Counted from the first letter of the stretch, positions 1-8,084 are shown. The stretch: 49,435 bases of DNA from Mycolicibacter sinensis (GCF_001667375.1 NZ_LZIN01000087.1:1-49435); one strand, 5' to 3'. Program-made: numbers and translations. Notes: generated from the sequence alone by a model not told the origin.

Positions 1-71
1 GCATTAATCGCCTCCTGCTCATCGAGACACTCCATGATGGTGTCCCGATCCGCGAACACGTCCCTGCCCAT
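1..71 (-). CDS. N-terminal fragment of an unidentified protein (runs off the window)
   Basis: A minus-strand frame with ATG at 71 runs off the left edge; only about 23 codons are visible, beginning MGRDVFADRDTIMECL. No domain can be assigned. The stretch is acidic and helical in character, which loosely recalls the start of 13E12/DUF222-type proteins, but this is a guess. It lies downstream of the SDR gene on the same strand, with about 75 nt between them. Confidence 0.35.
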   Translation of the reverse strand, partial: MGRDVFADRDTIMECLDEQEAIN

Positions 72-146
72 AAATCGCACACTAGTGCGACCCACCGACA
101 GAAAACCGGCCCGATCCGGCACCGGCAATTAAGGAAACGGTGAGAA

Positions 147-1148
147 TCAACGCCGCCGTGCGGCGGCCAGCACACCGGCTCCGGCCACGCCCAGTGCGGT
201 GGCCGCCCCGGCCACCAGCCCGGCGTGCCCGGACGCCCAGATCTGCGGGCTGTGCGCATGCGAGGAGCCGTTGAACACGCCCTGCGCGCCGTGATCGGTG
301 GCGGCATCCATCGGCTCCCACAGGTTCTGCACCGCGGTGCCGTCGATGTATTCGCTGGTCTGCTGTGAGTCGTAGCCGGTACGGGCCAGGTAGCGGTCCA
401 GCAGCGGTGCGGCGACCTTCTGCGCCAGCAAGGTGGCGACGGTGCTCTCCCCCACCCAGTACTGCTTGTGCCGAGGGTGGTCGGCGGCACGCAACACGGC
501 CCGGGCGACCAGCTGCGGCTGGTAGATCGGCGGCACCGGCTGCGGGTGGCGAGGCAGCCGGGACAGCACCCAGGAGAACTGGGGGGTGTTGACCGCCGGC
601 ATCTGAACGATCGTGATGTTGACCTTCGAGCCTTCGTGCAGCAGCTCGCAGCGCACCGATTCGGTGAAGCCGTTGACCGCGTGCTTGGCCCCGCAATACG
701 CCGATTGCAGCGGAATCGAGCGCTCCCCCAGCGCCGAGCCGACCTGCACGACGGCGCCGCGGTCGCGGGGCTTCATCCGCGCCAACGCCACCATGGTGCC
801 GTAGACGAAGCCGAGGTAGCTGACCTCGGTCACCCGTTTGAACTCCGCGGGCCGGATCTCGCTGAACGGCGCGAACACCGATGTGAAGGCGACGTTGACC
901 CAGATGTCGATCGGGCCGAGTTCGGCTTCGACACGGTCGGCGGCGGCTTCCACCGCCGCATAGTCGGCGACGTCGGTGGGAATGGGCAGCGCAGTTCCAC
1001 CGGCTTCCTTGACATCGCTTGCCGCGCCCCGCAATCCGGCTTCGCCCCGGGCCAGCAGGGCCACGTTGGCCCCGCGCGCACCGAACTGTTGCGCGACGGC
1101 CCGACCGATCCCGGCGCTGGCCCCGGTGACGACGACGGTCTGTGTCAT
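147..1148 (-). CDS. Short-chain dehydrogenase/reductase with C-terminal membrane tail
   Basis: Predicted NAD(P)-dependent oxidoreductase of 333 residues. The Rossmann glycine motif TGASAGIG is at residues 8-15, the catalytic Ser is near 138, and the YxxxK pair is Y151/K155. The usual NNAG motif is replaced by VNVAF near residue 84. The last ~60 residues go beyond the SDR fold and end in an Ala/Gly/Val-rich hydrophobic segment followed by AARRR, suggesting a C-terminal membrane anchor. The ATG overlaps the stop of the GMC gene as ATGA, so the two are probably translationally coupled. It is the last gene of an operon that starts near 4066. The substrate is unknown. Confidence 0.85.
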   Translation of the reverse strand: MTQTVVVTGASAGIGRAVAQQFGARGANVALLARGEAGLRGAASDVKEAGGTALPIPTDVADYAAVEAAADRVEAELGPIDIWVNVAFTSVFAPFSEIRPAEFKRVTEVSYLGFVYGTMVALARMKPRDRGAVVQVGSALGERSIPLQSAYCGAKHAVNGFTESVRCELLHEGSKVNITIVQMPAVNTPQFSWVLSRLPRHPQPVPPIYQPQLVARAVLRAADHPRHKQYWVGESTVATLLAQKVAAPLLDRYLARTGYDSQQTSEYIDGTAVQNLWEPMDAATDHGAQGVFNGSSHAHSPQIWASGHAGLVAGAATALGVAGAGVLAAARRR

Positions 1149-2818
1149 GACGGGCTTCCCTTCTGCAAGAGGCGCTTTCCGGCAAGCCGCTCCGCGAGCC
1201 GAGAGGCCAGCGCCATGATGGTAAGGGCCGGGTTGGCCGACCCCTGGGTCGGGCACACCGAGCCGTCGGCGAGGAACAGGTTGGGCACCCCCCACACCCG
1301 ATGGTCGGAATCGACGACGGAATTCTCCGGGGCGGTGCCCATCCGGGCGCCCCCGATCAGATGGGCATAGCGCTGGATGGTGAGCACATCCTGCGCGCCG
1401 GCCGCATACAGGATGTCCGTGATCACTTTGGTGGAGTACTCCATGTTCGCCTTGTCGTTGTCGCAAAGGCTGTAGTCCATCCGGGCTACCGGTATGCCGT
1501 AGCAATCGGTTTCGTCAGCCAGCGTGATCCGGTTGTCGGGCCGCGGCAGCAGCTCATTGAGCACGCCGATCGTGCTCCAGTGGTTGTAGTCACGCATGTA
1601 TTCGCGCAGCGCCCGCCCCCAGTGCCCGTCGGCGAGCACGTGCTCGGACCAGCCGATCGGCAGCGGTGACACCGTCTGGATGGAGAAGCCACGGGCGAAT
1701 CCGCGGGCGGCGTCGGTTTCGTAGAATTGCTCGCTGCTCACCTGCGGCGGCGGCGCCTTGTACATCCGCAGTTCTTCTGGCCATCGGCCCGCGGTCTGGG
1801 AGGCGCCCTGGACCATGACGTAGCGCCCGACCTGATCGGCATTGTTGCCCAGCCCGTGCGGAAACCGGGCGCTGGTCGAATTGAGCAGCAGCCGTGGCGT
1901 TTCGATGGAGTATCCGGCGACCGCAACGACTTTGGCTCGCTGCAGGTGCTCGCTGCCGTGGCTGTCGAAGTAGACGACACCGCGCGCGGCGCCGGTGTCG
2001 TCGAGTTCGACGCGGGACGCCATGCTGTCCGCCCGGATCTCCACGCCATGTGCCAGCGCATCGGGCAGATGGGTGACGTAGGGGCTGGCCTTGGCGTTGA
2101 CCTTGCAGCCCTGCAGACAGTAGCCCCGGTAGATGCAGTGCGGCCGGTTCCCGAAGGTGCCGTTGACGATTCCGACCGGGCCGACCCGCATCTCGATCCC
2201 CAAGTTGCGGGCGCCTTCCCACAGCTTCGACGCGGCACCGGAGATCGGGTGCGGCGAGGCCGGGTAGCGGTGCGGATAGCCCCACGGCCAGTTCTGTCCC
2301 GCCACCGGCAGTTCGGCCTCGAGCACTTCGTAGTGCCGGCGGATGTCCTCGTAGTCGATCGGCCAGTCCACCCCGACGCCGTCGAGGCTGCGCGTGCGTA
2401 GGTCGCTGGGGTGGAAACGCGGGCAGTAGCCGGCATAGTGCACCATCGAGCCGCCGACGCCGCGCCCGGAGTTGTTCTTGCCCAACTCGATCGGGTCATC
2501 CCCACCGATGATGCGCTTCTGCGTCCAGTACAGCGAATGTGAGCCGGCTTCATCGGAGACCCAGTCGCTGTCGGGATGCCAGAACGGGCCCGCCTCGATG
2601 ATCACGATGCGCCAGCCGGCCCGGGCCAGCCGTTGCGCCAGCACCGATCCCCCGGCGCCCGCGCCGACGACCACCAGGTCGACCTCATCGTCGGTCGCAT
2701 ATCGGCGCATCGTCTTCTCGCCGGGCAACTGCCGCGAATGCACATCGAGGAGGAACCGTGAGTCATTGGCGGGTGGGCCCAGCGACCCCTTGAGCAGGCC
2801 GCGCCAGAAATCGCCCAC
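1145..2818 (-). CDS. GMC-family FAD oxidoreductase (gluconate dehydrogenase-type flavoprotein)
   Basis: Predicted 557-residue flavoprotein oxidising an alcohol or sugar-type substrate. The FAD-binding GAGAGG motif is at residues 52-57, followed by an acidic strand end (IIEAGPF). The C-terminal GMC domain has GGARMG and ends near LFLADGSVCPTQGSANP, as in gluconate 2-dehydrogenase large subunits. A GTG start at 2818 overlaps the TAG stop of the preceding gene (TAGTG), which encodes a gluconate dehydrogenase subunit 3-type protein. The pairing supports a two-subunit dehydrogenase. The stop overlaps the SDR start. The substrate cannot be read from the sequence; gluconate itself is not implied. 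Confidence 0.85.
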   Translation of the reverse strand: MGDFWRGLLKGSLGPPANDSRFLLDVHSRQLPGEKTMRRYATDDEVDLVVVGAGAGGSVLAQRLARAGWRIVIIEAGPFWHPDSDWVSDEAGSHSLYWTQKRIIGGDDPIELGKNNSGRGVGGSMVHYAGYCPRFHPSDLRTRSLDGVGVDWPIDYEDIRRHYEVLEAELPVAGQNWPWGYPHRYPASPHPISGAASKLWEGARNLGIEMRVGPVGIVNGTFGNRPHCIYRGYCLQGCKVNAKASPYVTHLPDALAHGVEIRADSMASRVELDDTGAARGVVYFDSHGSEHLQRAKVVAVAGYSIETPRLLLNSTSARFPHGLGNNADQVGRYVMVQGASQTAGRWPEELRMYKAPPPQVSSEQFYETDAARGFARGFSIQTVSPLPIGWSEHVLADGHWGRALREYMRDYNHWSTIGVLNELLPRPDNRITLADETDCYGIPVARMDYSLCDNDKANMEYSTKVITDILYAAGAQDVLTIQRYAHLIGGARMGTAPENSVVDSDHRVWGVPNLFLADGSVCPTQGSANPALTIMALASRLAERLAGKRLLQKGSPS

Positions 2819-3564
2819 TACGAATCCTCTTCCTGCACCAGCTCTACCGGGTCTTTGTCGGTTGCACCCGGCGTCTCGAACGGTTCGCGCACCGCAGACG
2901 GTCCGCTGGGGCCGCCCAGCCGCATGAAGCCGCGCGGGTACGCCGGCCCGCCGAATCCGATCTCGTTCCACGCCCACGGGTGTGAGTAGAACGCCGACAA
3001 CGCCATCCGCATACACACCGACCAGGCCCGGCTCGAGTTCAGCTGGGCGAAGGCGCCTTCTTGCAACCAGCCGCGGGAGAACTGGTTGACCACCGCCAGT
3101 TGGGTGGCCACCTCGGCGTCGGCGAACGAGGCCCGGCCGTACCGGCCCCGGGCGGCCTCGTCCAGCCCCTGCAGCACCAGCCGCCAGGTGTCGCGGTCGT
3201 CGGGCATGTCGGCGTACTGATAGCCGTCGAGTTGGCCGTCGGCCAGTTTGGCGTCGATGAACTCGGCCACCGGCACCCGGGGCTCAGCGTCTTGGGCCAG
3301 CACGATGTCGCAGAACGCCCGCAGGGTGGGCTCCTCGGCGGCGGTGAAGAACCGCAGCGGCCCCGGCGGCTCCAGCCGGTCCAGCACCACTTTTCTGGTG
3401 GCCTCATCCCAGCTGTCTCGGGACTCGAGCACATCGAAATCCGGGTAGCGCCCGATCATCTGCGGTGTGGTGCCGCGGCGCTGGCGAGGCAGCCAGGACG
3501 GATGTGGCGGCTGACGATCCGCTCGCAGGTTGGGTAGGTGGTCGGGAAGGGAGGTGTCGGCCAT
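2818..3564 (-). CDS. Gluconate 2-dehydrogenase subunit 3 family protein
   Basis: A 248-residue protein lying directly before and overlapping the GMC flavoprotein gene, the arrangement typical of subunit 3 partners. The central region (about 75-190: FFTAAEEPTLRAFCDIVLAQD through FAQLNSSRAWSVCMRMALSAFY) matches the helical subunit 3 fold. The C-terminus is longer and charged (EPFETPGATDKDPVELVQEEDS). In characterised systems this subunit assists maturation or export of the flavoprotein; here that is inference. No twin-arginine signal is evident. The upstream membrane-protein gene ends 7 nt before this ATG. Confidence 0.75.
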   Translation of the reverse strand: MADTSLPDHLPNLRADRQPPHPSWLPRQRRGTTPQMIGRYPDFDVLESRDSWDEATRKVVLDRLEPPGPLRFFTAAEEPTLRAFCDIVLAQDAEPRVPVAEFIDAKLADGQLDGYQYADMPDDRDTWRLVLQGLDEAARGRYGRASFADAEVATQLAVVNQFSRGWLQEGAFAQLNSSRAWSVCMRMALSAFYSHPWAWNEIGFGGPAYPRGFMRLGGPSGPSAVREPFETPGATDKDPVELVQEEDS

Positions 3565-3571
3565 GGGCAGC

Positions 3572-4066
3572 TCACCGCTCGCGACGAAGCACCGCGGCCA
3601 ACAGGCCCATCCCGCCCACCATCGCCATCAGGCCGGGCGCCGCGATGGGCGGACCCATCGGAACGTTGTAGGACGCGTTCTTCCAGCCGCCGGGCTTGCG
3701 GGCCACCCCGCGAGCGTGCAGGTACTCACCCAGCAGGCCGTTGGCGGCGTAGATCCCGGCGGTCAACGGCAACCAGCGTTTGGCCCAGCGGCGGGAGAAC
3801 ACACCGCCGATGCCTGCCACCACCACCGGCGGCGTGACCAGCACCGGGCTCCACATCCACTTGTTGCCGAAGCCGGCCTTGTAATGCTCGAGATAGATCT
3901 CGGCGGTCGTCACCACCGCCGCCACCGCCGTCATCGCCGACAACGACCTCTCGAACCGGCCGTGCGCGACGTTGCGCACCAGGTGGTCGACAAGGTCGCC
4001 GGCCTCGCCGATCCACTCCGCGTGACTACCCGCCCGCAGGCCCGTTTCGCCGCTGCCCAGCAACAT
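3572..4066 (-). CDS. Multi-pass membrane protein, first gene of the GMC operon
   Basis: A 164-residue protein with about four hydrophobic segments (around residues 43-60, 73-90, 97-115 and 140-158). The loop ASYNVPMGPPIAAPG lies before the last one. I do not recognise a named family. ATG at 4066 is chosen because GGAG lies 8 nt upstream; TTG at 4069 is the alternative. The gene heads a tight minus-strand operon with the subunit 3, GMC and SDR genes, and could anchor the dehydrogenase or carry its electrons. A SigF-type promoter (4111-4136) lies about 45 nt upstream. Confidence 0.7.
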   Translation of the reverse strand: MLLGSGETGLRAGSHAEWIGEAGDLVDHLVRNVAHGRFERSLSAMTAVAAVVTTAEIYLEHYKAGFGNKWMWSPVLVTPPVVVAGIGGVFSRRWAKRWLPLTAGIYAANGLLGEYLHARGVARKPGGWKNASYNVPMGPPIAAPGLMAMVGGMGLLAAVLRRER

Positions 4067-4110
4067 CAACTGCGCTCCGTCCTGTCATTTTTCCGTCCAA
4101 CTCGGCCGCA

Positions 4111-4136
4111 GTACCCCGTTGCTGCCGGGGCCAAAC
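4111..4136 (-). promoter_or_regulatory. SigF-type promoter for the membrane protein/GMC/SDR operon
   Basis: On the minus strand GTTT (4136-4133), 16 nt, GGGTAC (4116-4111): an exact match to the mycobacterial SigF consensus GTTT-N15-17-GGGTA. The predicted transcript would have a leader of about 35-40 nt before ATG 4066. Confidence 0.7.
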
Positions 4137-4151
4137 ATCCCCGTGCGGACA

Positions 4152-4178
4152 GGTTTCAACAGCGAGCCAAGCGGGAAT
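4152..4178 (+). promoter_or_regulatory. Possible SigF-type promoter for the small membrane protein pair
   Basis: Plus strand GGTTT (4152-4156), 16 nt, GGGAAT (4173-4178). The -10 differs from GGGTAT at one position. It lies 30 nt before ATG 4209 and back to back with the minus-strand SigF-type promoter at 4111-4136. Confidence 0.4.
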
Positions 4179-4208
4179 TGATCGGGATACAGGTGAATGG
4201 AGGGACGG

Positions 4209-4442
4209 ATGCGGTTCGGTGGGTTAGCCGGGGCGATTGTGCTGATATGGCTGCTTATCGGCGTCGTCGCAGCCTGGCAACGTGACTATTTCCGCGGTGG
4301 TCAAACCAGTTGTGCCACTGCCGGAACCATCGCTGTTACCACGCTGGCGGGCCCGTTGAACTATGCCGGGTACAACCCGGTTGTGACCGATTGCCGTTTG
4401 CCGCAGCCCTCTTCGTCAGGTGTATTCAGTACGGTTGTTTAG
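4209..4442 (+). CDS. Small membrane-anchored protein, 77 aa
   Basis: Starts MRFGGLAGAIVLIWLLIGVV, a single N-terminal hydrophobic helix, then a non-cytoplasmic-looking segment with two cysteines (TSCATAG and VTDCRLPQ) that could form a disulfide. ATG 4209 is chosen over the in-frame ATG at 4197 because GGAGGG sits 4 nt upstream of 4209. I recall proteins of this shape as widespread in mycobacteria but know no function. The next small membrane gene follows 14 nt downstream, so the two are probably cotranscribed. Confidence 0.7.
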   Translation: MRFGGLAGAIVLIWLLIGVVAAWQRDYFRGGQTSCATAGTIAVTTLAGPLNYAGYNPVVTDCRLPQPSSSGVFSTVV

Positions 4443-4456
4443 AGAAGGGATTGGTG

Positions 4457-4612
4457 ATGATCGCGCTCGGAGTGATCCTGCTTATTCTGGCCCTCGTTTT
4501 CAAGATCAATGTCTTGTGGACGATCGGAATCATTCTGCTGGTTATCGGCGCAGCACTGTGGATCCTGGGCGCTGTCGGTCGTCCGGTCGCGGGCCGGCGC
4601 TACTGGTATTGA
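4457..4612 (+). CDS. Very small two-helix membrane protein (DUF6131-like)
   Basis: A 51-residue protein, MIALGVILLILALVFKINV onward, with two hydrophobic stretches (about 2-16 and 20-40) and the basic, aromatic tail RPVAGRRYWY. The RBS-like AGAAGGGA lies 6 nt before ATG 4457; GTG 4454 is an alternative start. The pattern of two short helices and a GRRYWY end fits the actinobacterial DUF6131 type. That family assignment is from memory. Function is unknown; in operon with the 77-aa protein upstream. Confidence 0.7.
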   Translation: MIALGVILLILALVFKINVLWTIGIILLVIGAALWILGAVGRPVAGRRYWY

Positions 4613-4740
4613 TCAGTACCGCTCGGCGCCTTGCCCGCGCGCGGTGAGCTAACGGTCGCTTACCCTTCCAATGGCGGGCGGTCGCGTTAGGCTGGCCCAG
4701 TTCTGCGGCCCGCTCACGGCTGACAACGGGGGCACATGCG

Positions 4741-5697
4741 ATGATCGGCACGGTCGACGACGACCGCGGTATTTTCAGTCATATCGCGCTGTTCTACCGA
4801 TCACCGCGCGAATACCTGGATTCCTTATGCTCGTTCGTCGCCGACAGCGTTGGCGCCGGGTTTCCCGTCCTGGTGGCTGTGCCAGAGCCCAACCTCTCAT
4901 TGCTGCGCGATGGCCTCCCCGGTGGGATCGCCGAGGGCGTGACGCTGGTGGACATGAGCCAAGCGGGACGCAACCCCGGGCACATCCTTGGGGGGGTGCT
5001 GGGCATGTTCGCCGCCGGTCACCCGTCCGGGCGGGTGCGGATGGTCGGTGAGCCGGTCTGGAAGGACCGGTCCGAGCAGGAGTATCCGGCCTGCGTTCAA
5101 CATGAGGCGCTGGCCAACCAGGCATTCACCGGCCGGGACATCACGCTGCTGTGCCCTTACGACGCAACGCAACTGGGCTCCGACATCCTCCTCGATGCGG
5201 AGATCACCCACCCGCGCCTGGACGGTGCCGGGCATCCGGAGCGAACCAGCGTGGCATTCTCCCCCGGGGCGGCTTGGGCCCGCTACAACGAGCCGCTGCC
5301 CAGCAGCCCGACGGCGGCGAGCTACACCCTGAACCGGCTCGCCGATCTGTCGGCCGCCCGGGCGTTTGCCGCCAAATACGCCCGCTGGTTCGGTTTTTCC
5401 GCCGCCGATATCGCCGATCTGCAACTGATCGTCAATGAGCTGGCATCCAATAGCCTGCAGCACGGGAGTGGCCCCTGCACCGTGGCACTCTGGGAGTCCG
5501 ACGGCCAGTTGATCTGCCAGGTGCGCGACTCCGGCTACCTGGCGGACCCGATGGCCGGCCGATGGCCGCTCACGCACGACGACCACCAGGGACGCGGGCT
5601 GTTCGTCGTCAACGCGACCGCGGATCTGGTACGCATCCACAGCGCGGTAACCGGTACCACCGTGCAGGCACATCTGCGGATGAGGGATCCGGCGTGA
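4741..5697 (+). CDS. MEDS-domain anti-sigma-type ATPase (RsbA-like regulator)
   Basis: A 318-residue cytoplasmic signalling protein. The N-terminal half (about 12-180) has the MEDS pattern (HIALFYRSPREYLDSLCSFV; later VRMVGEPVW and LCPYDATQL), a sensory domain found with regulatory kinases. The C-terminal ~110 residues are a GHKL/HATPase of the RsbW class: N-box VNELASNSLQHG near 235-246 and a G-box around GRGLFVVNATADLV. There is no dimerisation/phospho-acceptor His domain, so it probably acts as a serine kinase or anti-sigma factor in partner switching. Its target is unknown; SigF, encoded 41 kb away in this window, is a candidate. Confidence 0.8.
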   Translation: MIGTVDDDRGIFSHIALFYRSPREYLDSLCSFVADSVGAGFPVLVAVPEPNLSLLRDGLPGGIAEGVTLVDMSQAGRNPGHILGGVLGMFAAGHPSGRVRMVGEPVWKDRSEQEYPACVQHEALANQAFTGRDITLLCPYDATQLGSDILLDAEITHPRLDGAGHPERTSVAFSPGAAWARYNEPLPSSPTAASYTLNRLADLSAARAFAAKYARWFGFSAADIADLQLIVNELASNSLQHGSGPCTVALWESDGQLICQVRDSGYLADPMAGRWPLTHDDHQGRGLFVVNATADLVRIHSAVTGTTVQAHLRMRDPA

Positions 5698-5913
5698 TGG
5701 GAACCTTGCGGGCAGACCCGTTGGGCCCTGGAGTTCCTCTCGGTGACCGCGGATCTCGACGCCGCGAGCGAGGCCCTGTTCATCCCCACCGTGCAGCGAA
5801 TCCTGCCGCTGCTGCCGCACGGAACCCTGGACATCGGCACGCGGGAGCGGAAATTGACACCGCGGGGTGAGATCCTCGTGGGCTGCAGGGTGTCGGTGTA
5901 ACGTAAAGAACTG

Positions 5914-6774
5914 ATGTCTGAGTTGGAACCCAGGTACGCGGAACTGCAATCGATCTACGACATCTCGAATGAGTTCTTCGAGCTGTTTTTAGGTCCCACG
6001 ATGGGATATACCTGCGGCTATTACCAGCATCCGGAGACCACCCGCGATGAGGCCCAGAACGCCAAGTTCGATCTCGCCCTGGGAAAGCTGGGACTGCAGC
6101 CGGGCATGACGCTGCTGGACGTCGGCTGCGGCTGGGGCGGCGGGATGCGGCGCGCGCTGGAAGAATTCGACGTCAACGTCATCGGTCTGACACTCAGTGA
6201 GCGGCAACGCGAATACGCCATCGCCGAGCTGGCCGAGATACCCACCCGGCGCGCCGTGGAGGTGCGTCTGCAGGGCTGGGAAGAATTCGACGAGCCGGTC
6301 GATCGCATCGTCTCCATCGGCGCCTTCGAACACTTCGGGCACGCGCGTTACCCCGAATTCTTCAAGATGGCCTACCGCGTTCTGCCTTCCGACGGGGCGA
6401 TGCTGCTGCACACCATCACCGCGATCACCCAGGACGACGCGCAACGGCTGGGTCTTCCGCTGACCATGAGCCTGGTTCGGTTCAACAAGTTCATCATGAC
6501 CGAGATCTTCCCCGGCGGTCAGCTACCGACGGTCTCCATGGTCGCCGACCGCGCGACCGAAGCCGGATTCACCGTCGCGCGCATCCACGAGATCGGACCC
6601 AACTACGTGCGCACTCTTCAGGATTGGGCCGCGGCCCTGACGGCCAACAAAGACAAGGCGATCGCCGCCCAGTCCGAAGCGGTCTATGACCGCTACGACA
6701 AATACCTCAACGGCTGCGTCAAGCTGTTCCGCGACGGCTACACCAGCGTGCACCAGTACACCCTGCAGAAGTGA
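5914..6774 (+). CDS. Mycolic acid methyltransferase/cyclopropane synthase family protein
   Basis: A 286-residue SAM-dependent enzyme of the CmaA/MmaA/PcaA/UmaA family, which modifies double bonds in meromycolate chains. SAM motif VGCGWGG is at residues 70-76; the N-terminal SIYDISNEFFELFLGPTMGYTCGYY and the family motif RIVSIGAFEHFG are present. Length matches the family (285-300). From memory the sequence is closest in style to UmaA, but the exact modification (cyclopropane, methoxy, keto) cannot be assigned. A 216-nt gap upstream holds no convincing gene. Convergent with the J-domain gene. Confidence 0.88.
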   Translation: MSELEPRYAELQSIYDISNEFFELFLGPTMGYTCGYYQHPETTRDEAQNAKFDLALGKLGLQPGMTLLDVGCGWGGGMRRALEEFDVNVIGLTLSERQREYAIAELAEIPTRRAVEVRLQGWEEFDEPVDRIVSIGAFEHFGHARYPEFFKMAYRVLPSDGAMLLHTITAITQDDAQRLGLPLTMSLVRFNKFIMTEIFPGGQLPTVSMVADRATEAGFTVARIHEIGPNYVRTLQDWAAALTANKDKAIAAQSEAVYDRYDKYLNGCVKLFRDGYTSVHQYTLQK

Positions 6775-6789
6775 CCCGCCGACGCGGGT
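6774..6789. terminator. Short hairpin between convergent genes
   Basis: ACCCGC (6774-6779), CGAC loop, GCGGGT (6784-6789): a perfect 6-bp stem beginning at the stop codon of the methyltransferase and ending 8 nt before the end of the convergent J-domain gene. There is no U-tract, so terminator function is only plausible. Confidence 0.3.
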
Positions 6790-6796
6790 AGTCCAG

Positions 6797-7147
6797 TCAG
6801 CGGTGCCGACGCACCGGCCCGGCCCACAGGCCGGCTCGAGATTCGGGTTCCGCCGGGCGTCGGTAAGTGACCGGGATCTTCACCGGCCCTGCCGGATCCG
6901 CCGTGGGATGCCTTGGCCGGGGTGGATTGGCCTCGGCGTTTCGGCGGCCGCCCTGACGCAACGCGTCGTATGCGCGCAGCAGCTGCTGCAACTGTGCCTC
7001 CGCATCATCGGAAAGAGGCGAACGCGCAGATCCGGTGTCCGGGTGCAGGGCGCGCACCTTGGTGCGGAAGGCGTGGCTGATCTGAGCTGGAGTGGCCGAA
7101 GACATCACTCCCAGCACGTCGTAGGGATCAAAGCTCTCGCTCATCAT
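6797..7147 (-). CDS. Small J-domain (DnaJ-like) protein
   Basis: A 116-residue protein. The N-terminal ~60 residues form a J-domain: PYDVLGV, then AFRTKVRALHPDTG with the Hsp70-activating HPD motif at residues 35-37. The rest (about 70-116) is Pro/Arg-rich and probably disordered; zinc-finger and substrate-binding DnaJ domains are absent. It would stimulate DnaK ATPase for particular clients. It is downstream of, and in the same direction as, the hsp18 gene, separated by a strong hairpin. Start at ATG 7147 after GTGGTGGC; a second ATG follows immediately. Confidence 0.8.
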   Translation of the reverse strand: MMSESFDPYDVLGVMSSATPAQISHAFRTKVRALHPDTGSARSPLSDDAEAQLQQLLRAYDALRQGGRRNAEANPPRPRHPTADPAGPVKIPVTYRRPAEPESRAGLWAGPVRRHR

Positions 7148-7193
7148 GCCACCACGCTCGCTCAGCAACTGAAGGGTTCTAGACCGGCGGGGC

Positions 7194-7223
7194 CCCGCTG
7201 CCGGGAGAGCAGAAGGCAGCGGG
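7194..7223 (-). terminator. Hairpin between the hsp18 operon and the J-domain gene
   Basis: CCCGCTGCC (7194-7202), 12-nt loop, GGCAGCGGG (7215-7223): a perfect 9-bp stem, 34 nt past the end of the 102-aa gene. It may attenuate or end transcription coming from hsp18. No U-tract is visible. Confidence 0.4.
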
Positions 7224-7256
7224 ACCACGCCGGAATCCGGTGTCAGGGTAGGGCTA

Positions 7257-7565
7257 TCACCTCCCAGGTGCGAGCGGACAAGGCGGGCGGCGTCCCGGAG
7301 GCGACCGCTGCGTGGGCCACACCCGGCTGTTACGCCGCCTGGTGGCCCACCGGTGCGACCGGGAGGCCGGCGGTGGCGCGCCACGCCGGTCAAGCCTGGC
7401 GCTACGAATGGCGAGCTGCGGGGGTCGGGGCCGGGCGACGGGCATTTCGGCGGGAACCGCGGCGCAGTGCTCCGGGATTGCGGCGCTGAGCAGTCGCAGC
7501 CATTCGGCGCGCACGATGCACTCCGCATCGTCCAGCACCTCCGCGGTCAAAGTGTCGGTGGTCAT
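7257..7565 (-). CDS. Small basic protein downstream of hsp18, unknown function
   Basis: A 102-residue reading frame with a strong Shine-Dalgarno (AAGGAGGTGAGCAGC before ATG 7565). The N-terminal ~40 residues (MTTDTLTAEVLDDAECIV, then AEWLRLLSAAIPEHC) look like real protein. The C-terminal ~55 residues are Pro/Arg-rich, low complexity and resemble out-of-frame high-GC sequence, so the natural end may have been altered by a frameshift. It follows hsp18 by 47 nt and is probably cotranscribed. I recognise no domain. Confidence 0.55.
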   Translation of the reverse strand: MTTDTLTAEVLDDAECIVRAEWLRLLSAAIPEHCAAVPAEMPVARPRPPQLAIRSARLDRRGAPPPASRSHRWATRRRNSRVWPTQRSPPGRRPPCPLAPGR

Positions 7566-7612
7566 GCTGCTCACCTCCTTCACCATGCAGGCCGCCTCCC
7601 GGCCCCTCGCAT

Positions 7613-8032
7613 TCAGGCGTTGATGGCCCGCTCGCCGTGTCCGCTGGCGACCTTGATCCGGCGCGGCTTCGCCTTCTCCGCAACCGGGATGGTCAGCCGA
7701 AGCACCCCGTCCTGGTAGCTGGCCTGGATCTGCTCGGCATCGAGGTTGTCGCCCAGGAACAGCTGGCGGCTGAATACGCCGCGCGGCCGTTCCGCCGACA
7801 CCATCTCGCGGCTCTGATCGAGGCCGGGCCGTTCGGCGTGCACGGTCAGCACGTTGCGCTCGACGTCGAGGTCCAGGGAGTCCTCCTTTACTCCCGGCAG
7901 GTCGAACTCGACGATGAACTGATCTCCGTCGCGCCAAGCGTCCATGGGCATCACCGCCGGCCGAGCCGCGGTGCCCAGGACCTGCTGAGTCCAGCGGTCG
8001 AGATCACGGAACGGATCGGTACGCATCAACAT
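7613..8032 (-). CDS. hsp18: Small heat-shock protein Hsp18 (Hsp20/alpha-crystallin family)
   Basis: A 139-residue ATP-independent chaperone closely resembling the M. leprae 18-kDa antigen: start MLMRTDPFRDLDRW, then RPAVMPMDAWRDGDQF, FDLPGVKEDSLDLDVERNVL and the ERPRGVFSRQLFLG strand, ending in the alpha-crystallin strand GVLRLTIPVAE with the IPV motif. The alpha-crystallin domain covers about 35-130. ATG 8032 is chosen by this similarity, with GGAGGTGG 5 nt upstream; ATG 8035 is possible. Divergent from a MerR/HspR-like gene with an AT-rich operator region between, so it is probably heat or stress regulated by that protein. Confidence 0.92.
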   Translation of the reverse strand: MLMRTDPFRDLDRWTQQVLGTAARPAVMPMDAWRDGDQFIVEFDLPGVKEDSLDLDVERNVLTVHAERPGLDQSREMVSAERPRGVFSRQLFLGDNLDAEQIQASYQDGVLRLTIPVAEKAKPRRIKVASGHGERAINA

Positions 8033-8062
8033 CATCTCCACCTCCTTGAACTGCGGCAGATC

Positions 8063-8084
8063 ATCTATGTCCGCCGTCATAGAT
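8063..8084. promoter_or_regulatory. Inverted repeat in the hsp18/merR intergenic region, likely operator
   Basis: ATCTATG (8063-8069), 8-nt spacer, CATAGAT (8078-8084): a perfect 7-bp dyad in an AT-rich pocket. The minus-strand TATATA (8092-8087) just upstream could be the hsp18 -10, which would put the dyad over the start of transcription. The sequence differs from the HAIR element bound by classical HspR, so it may be the private operator of this MerR protein. Confidence 0.5.

Noticed and set aside
82..1185. A 367-codon minus-strand frame overlapping the SDR gene
   Set aside because: Its translation is Arg/Gly/Ala-rich and featureless, the usual shadow of a high-GC gene; the SDR frame has all family motifs.
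5743..5901. A 52-codon plus-strand frame (VTADLDAASEALFIPTVQRI and on) in the gap before the methyltransferase
   Set aside because: It looks somewhat protein-like and might be a gene remnant, but it has no RBS, no recognised domain and no clear start.
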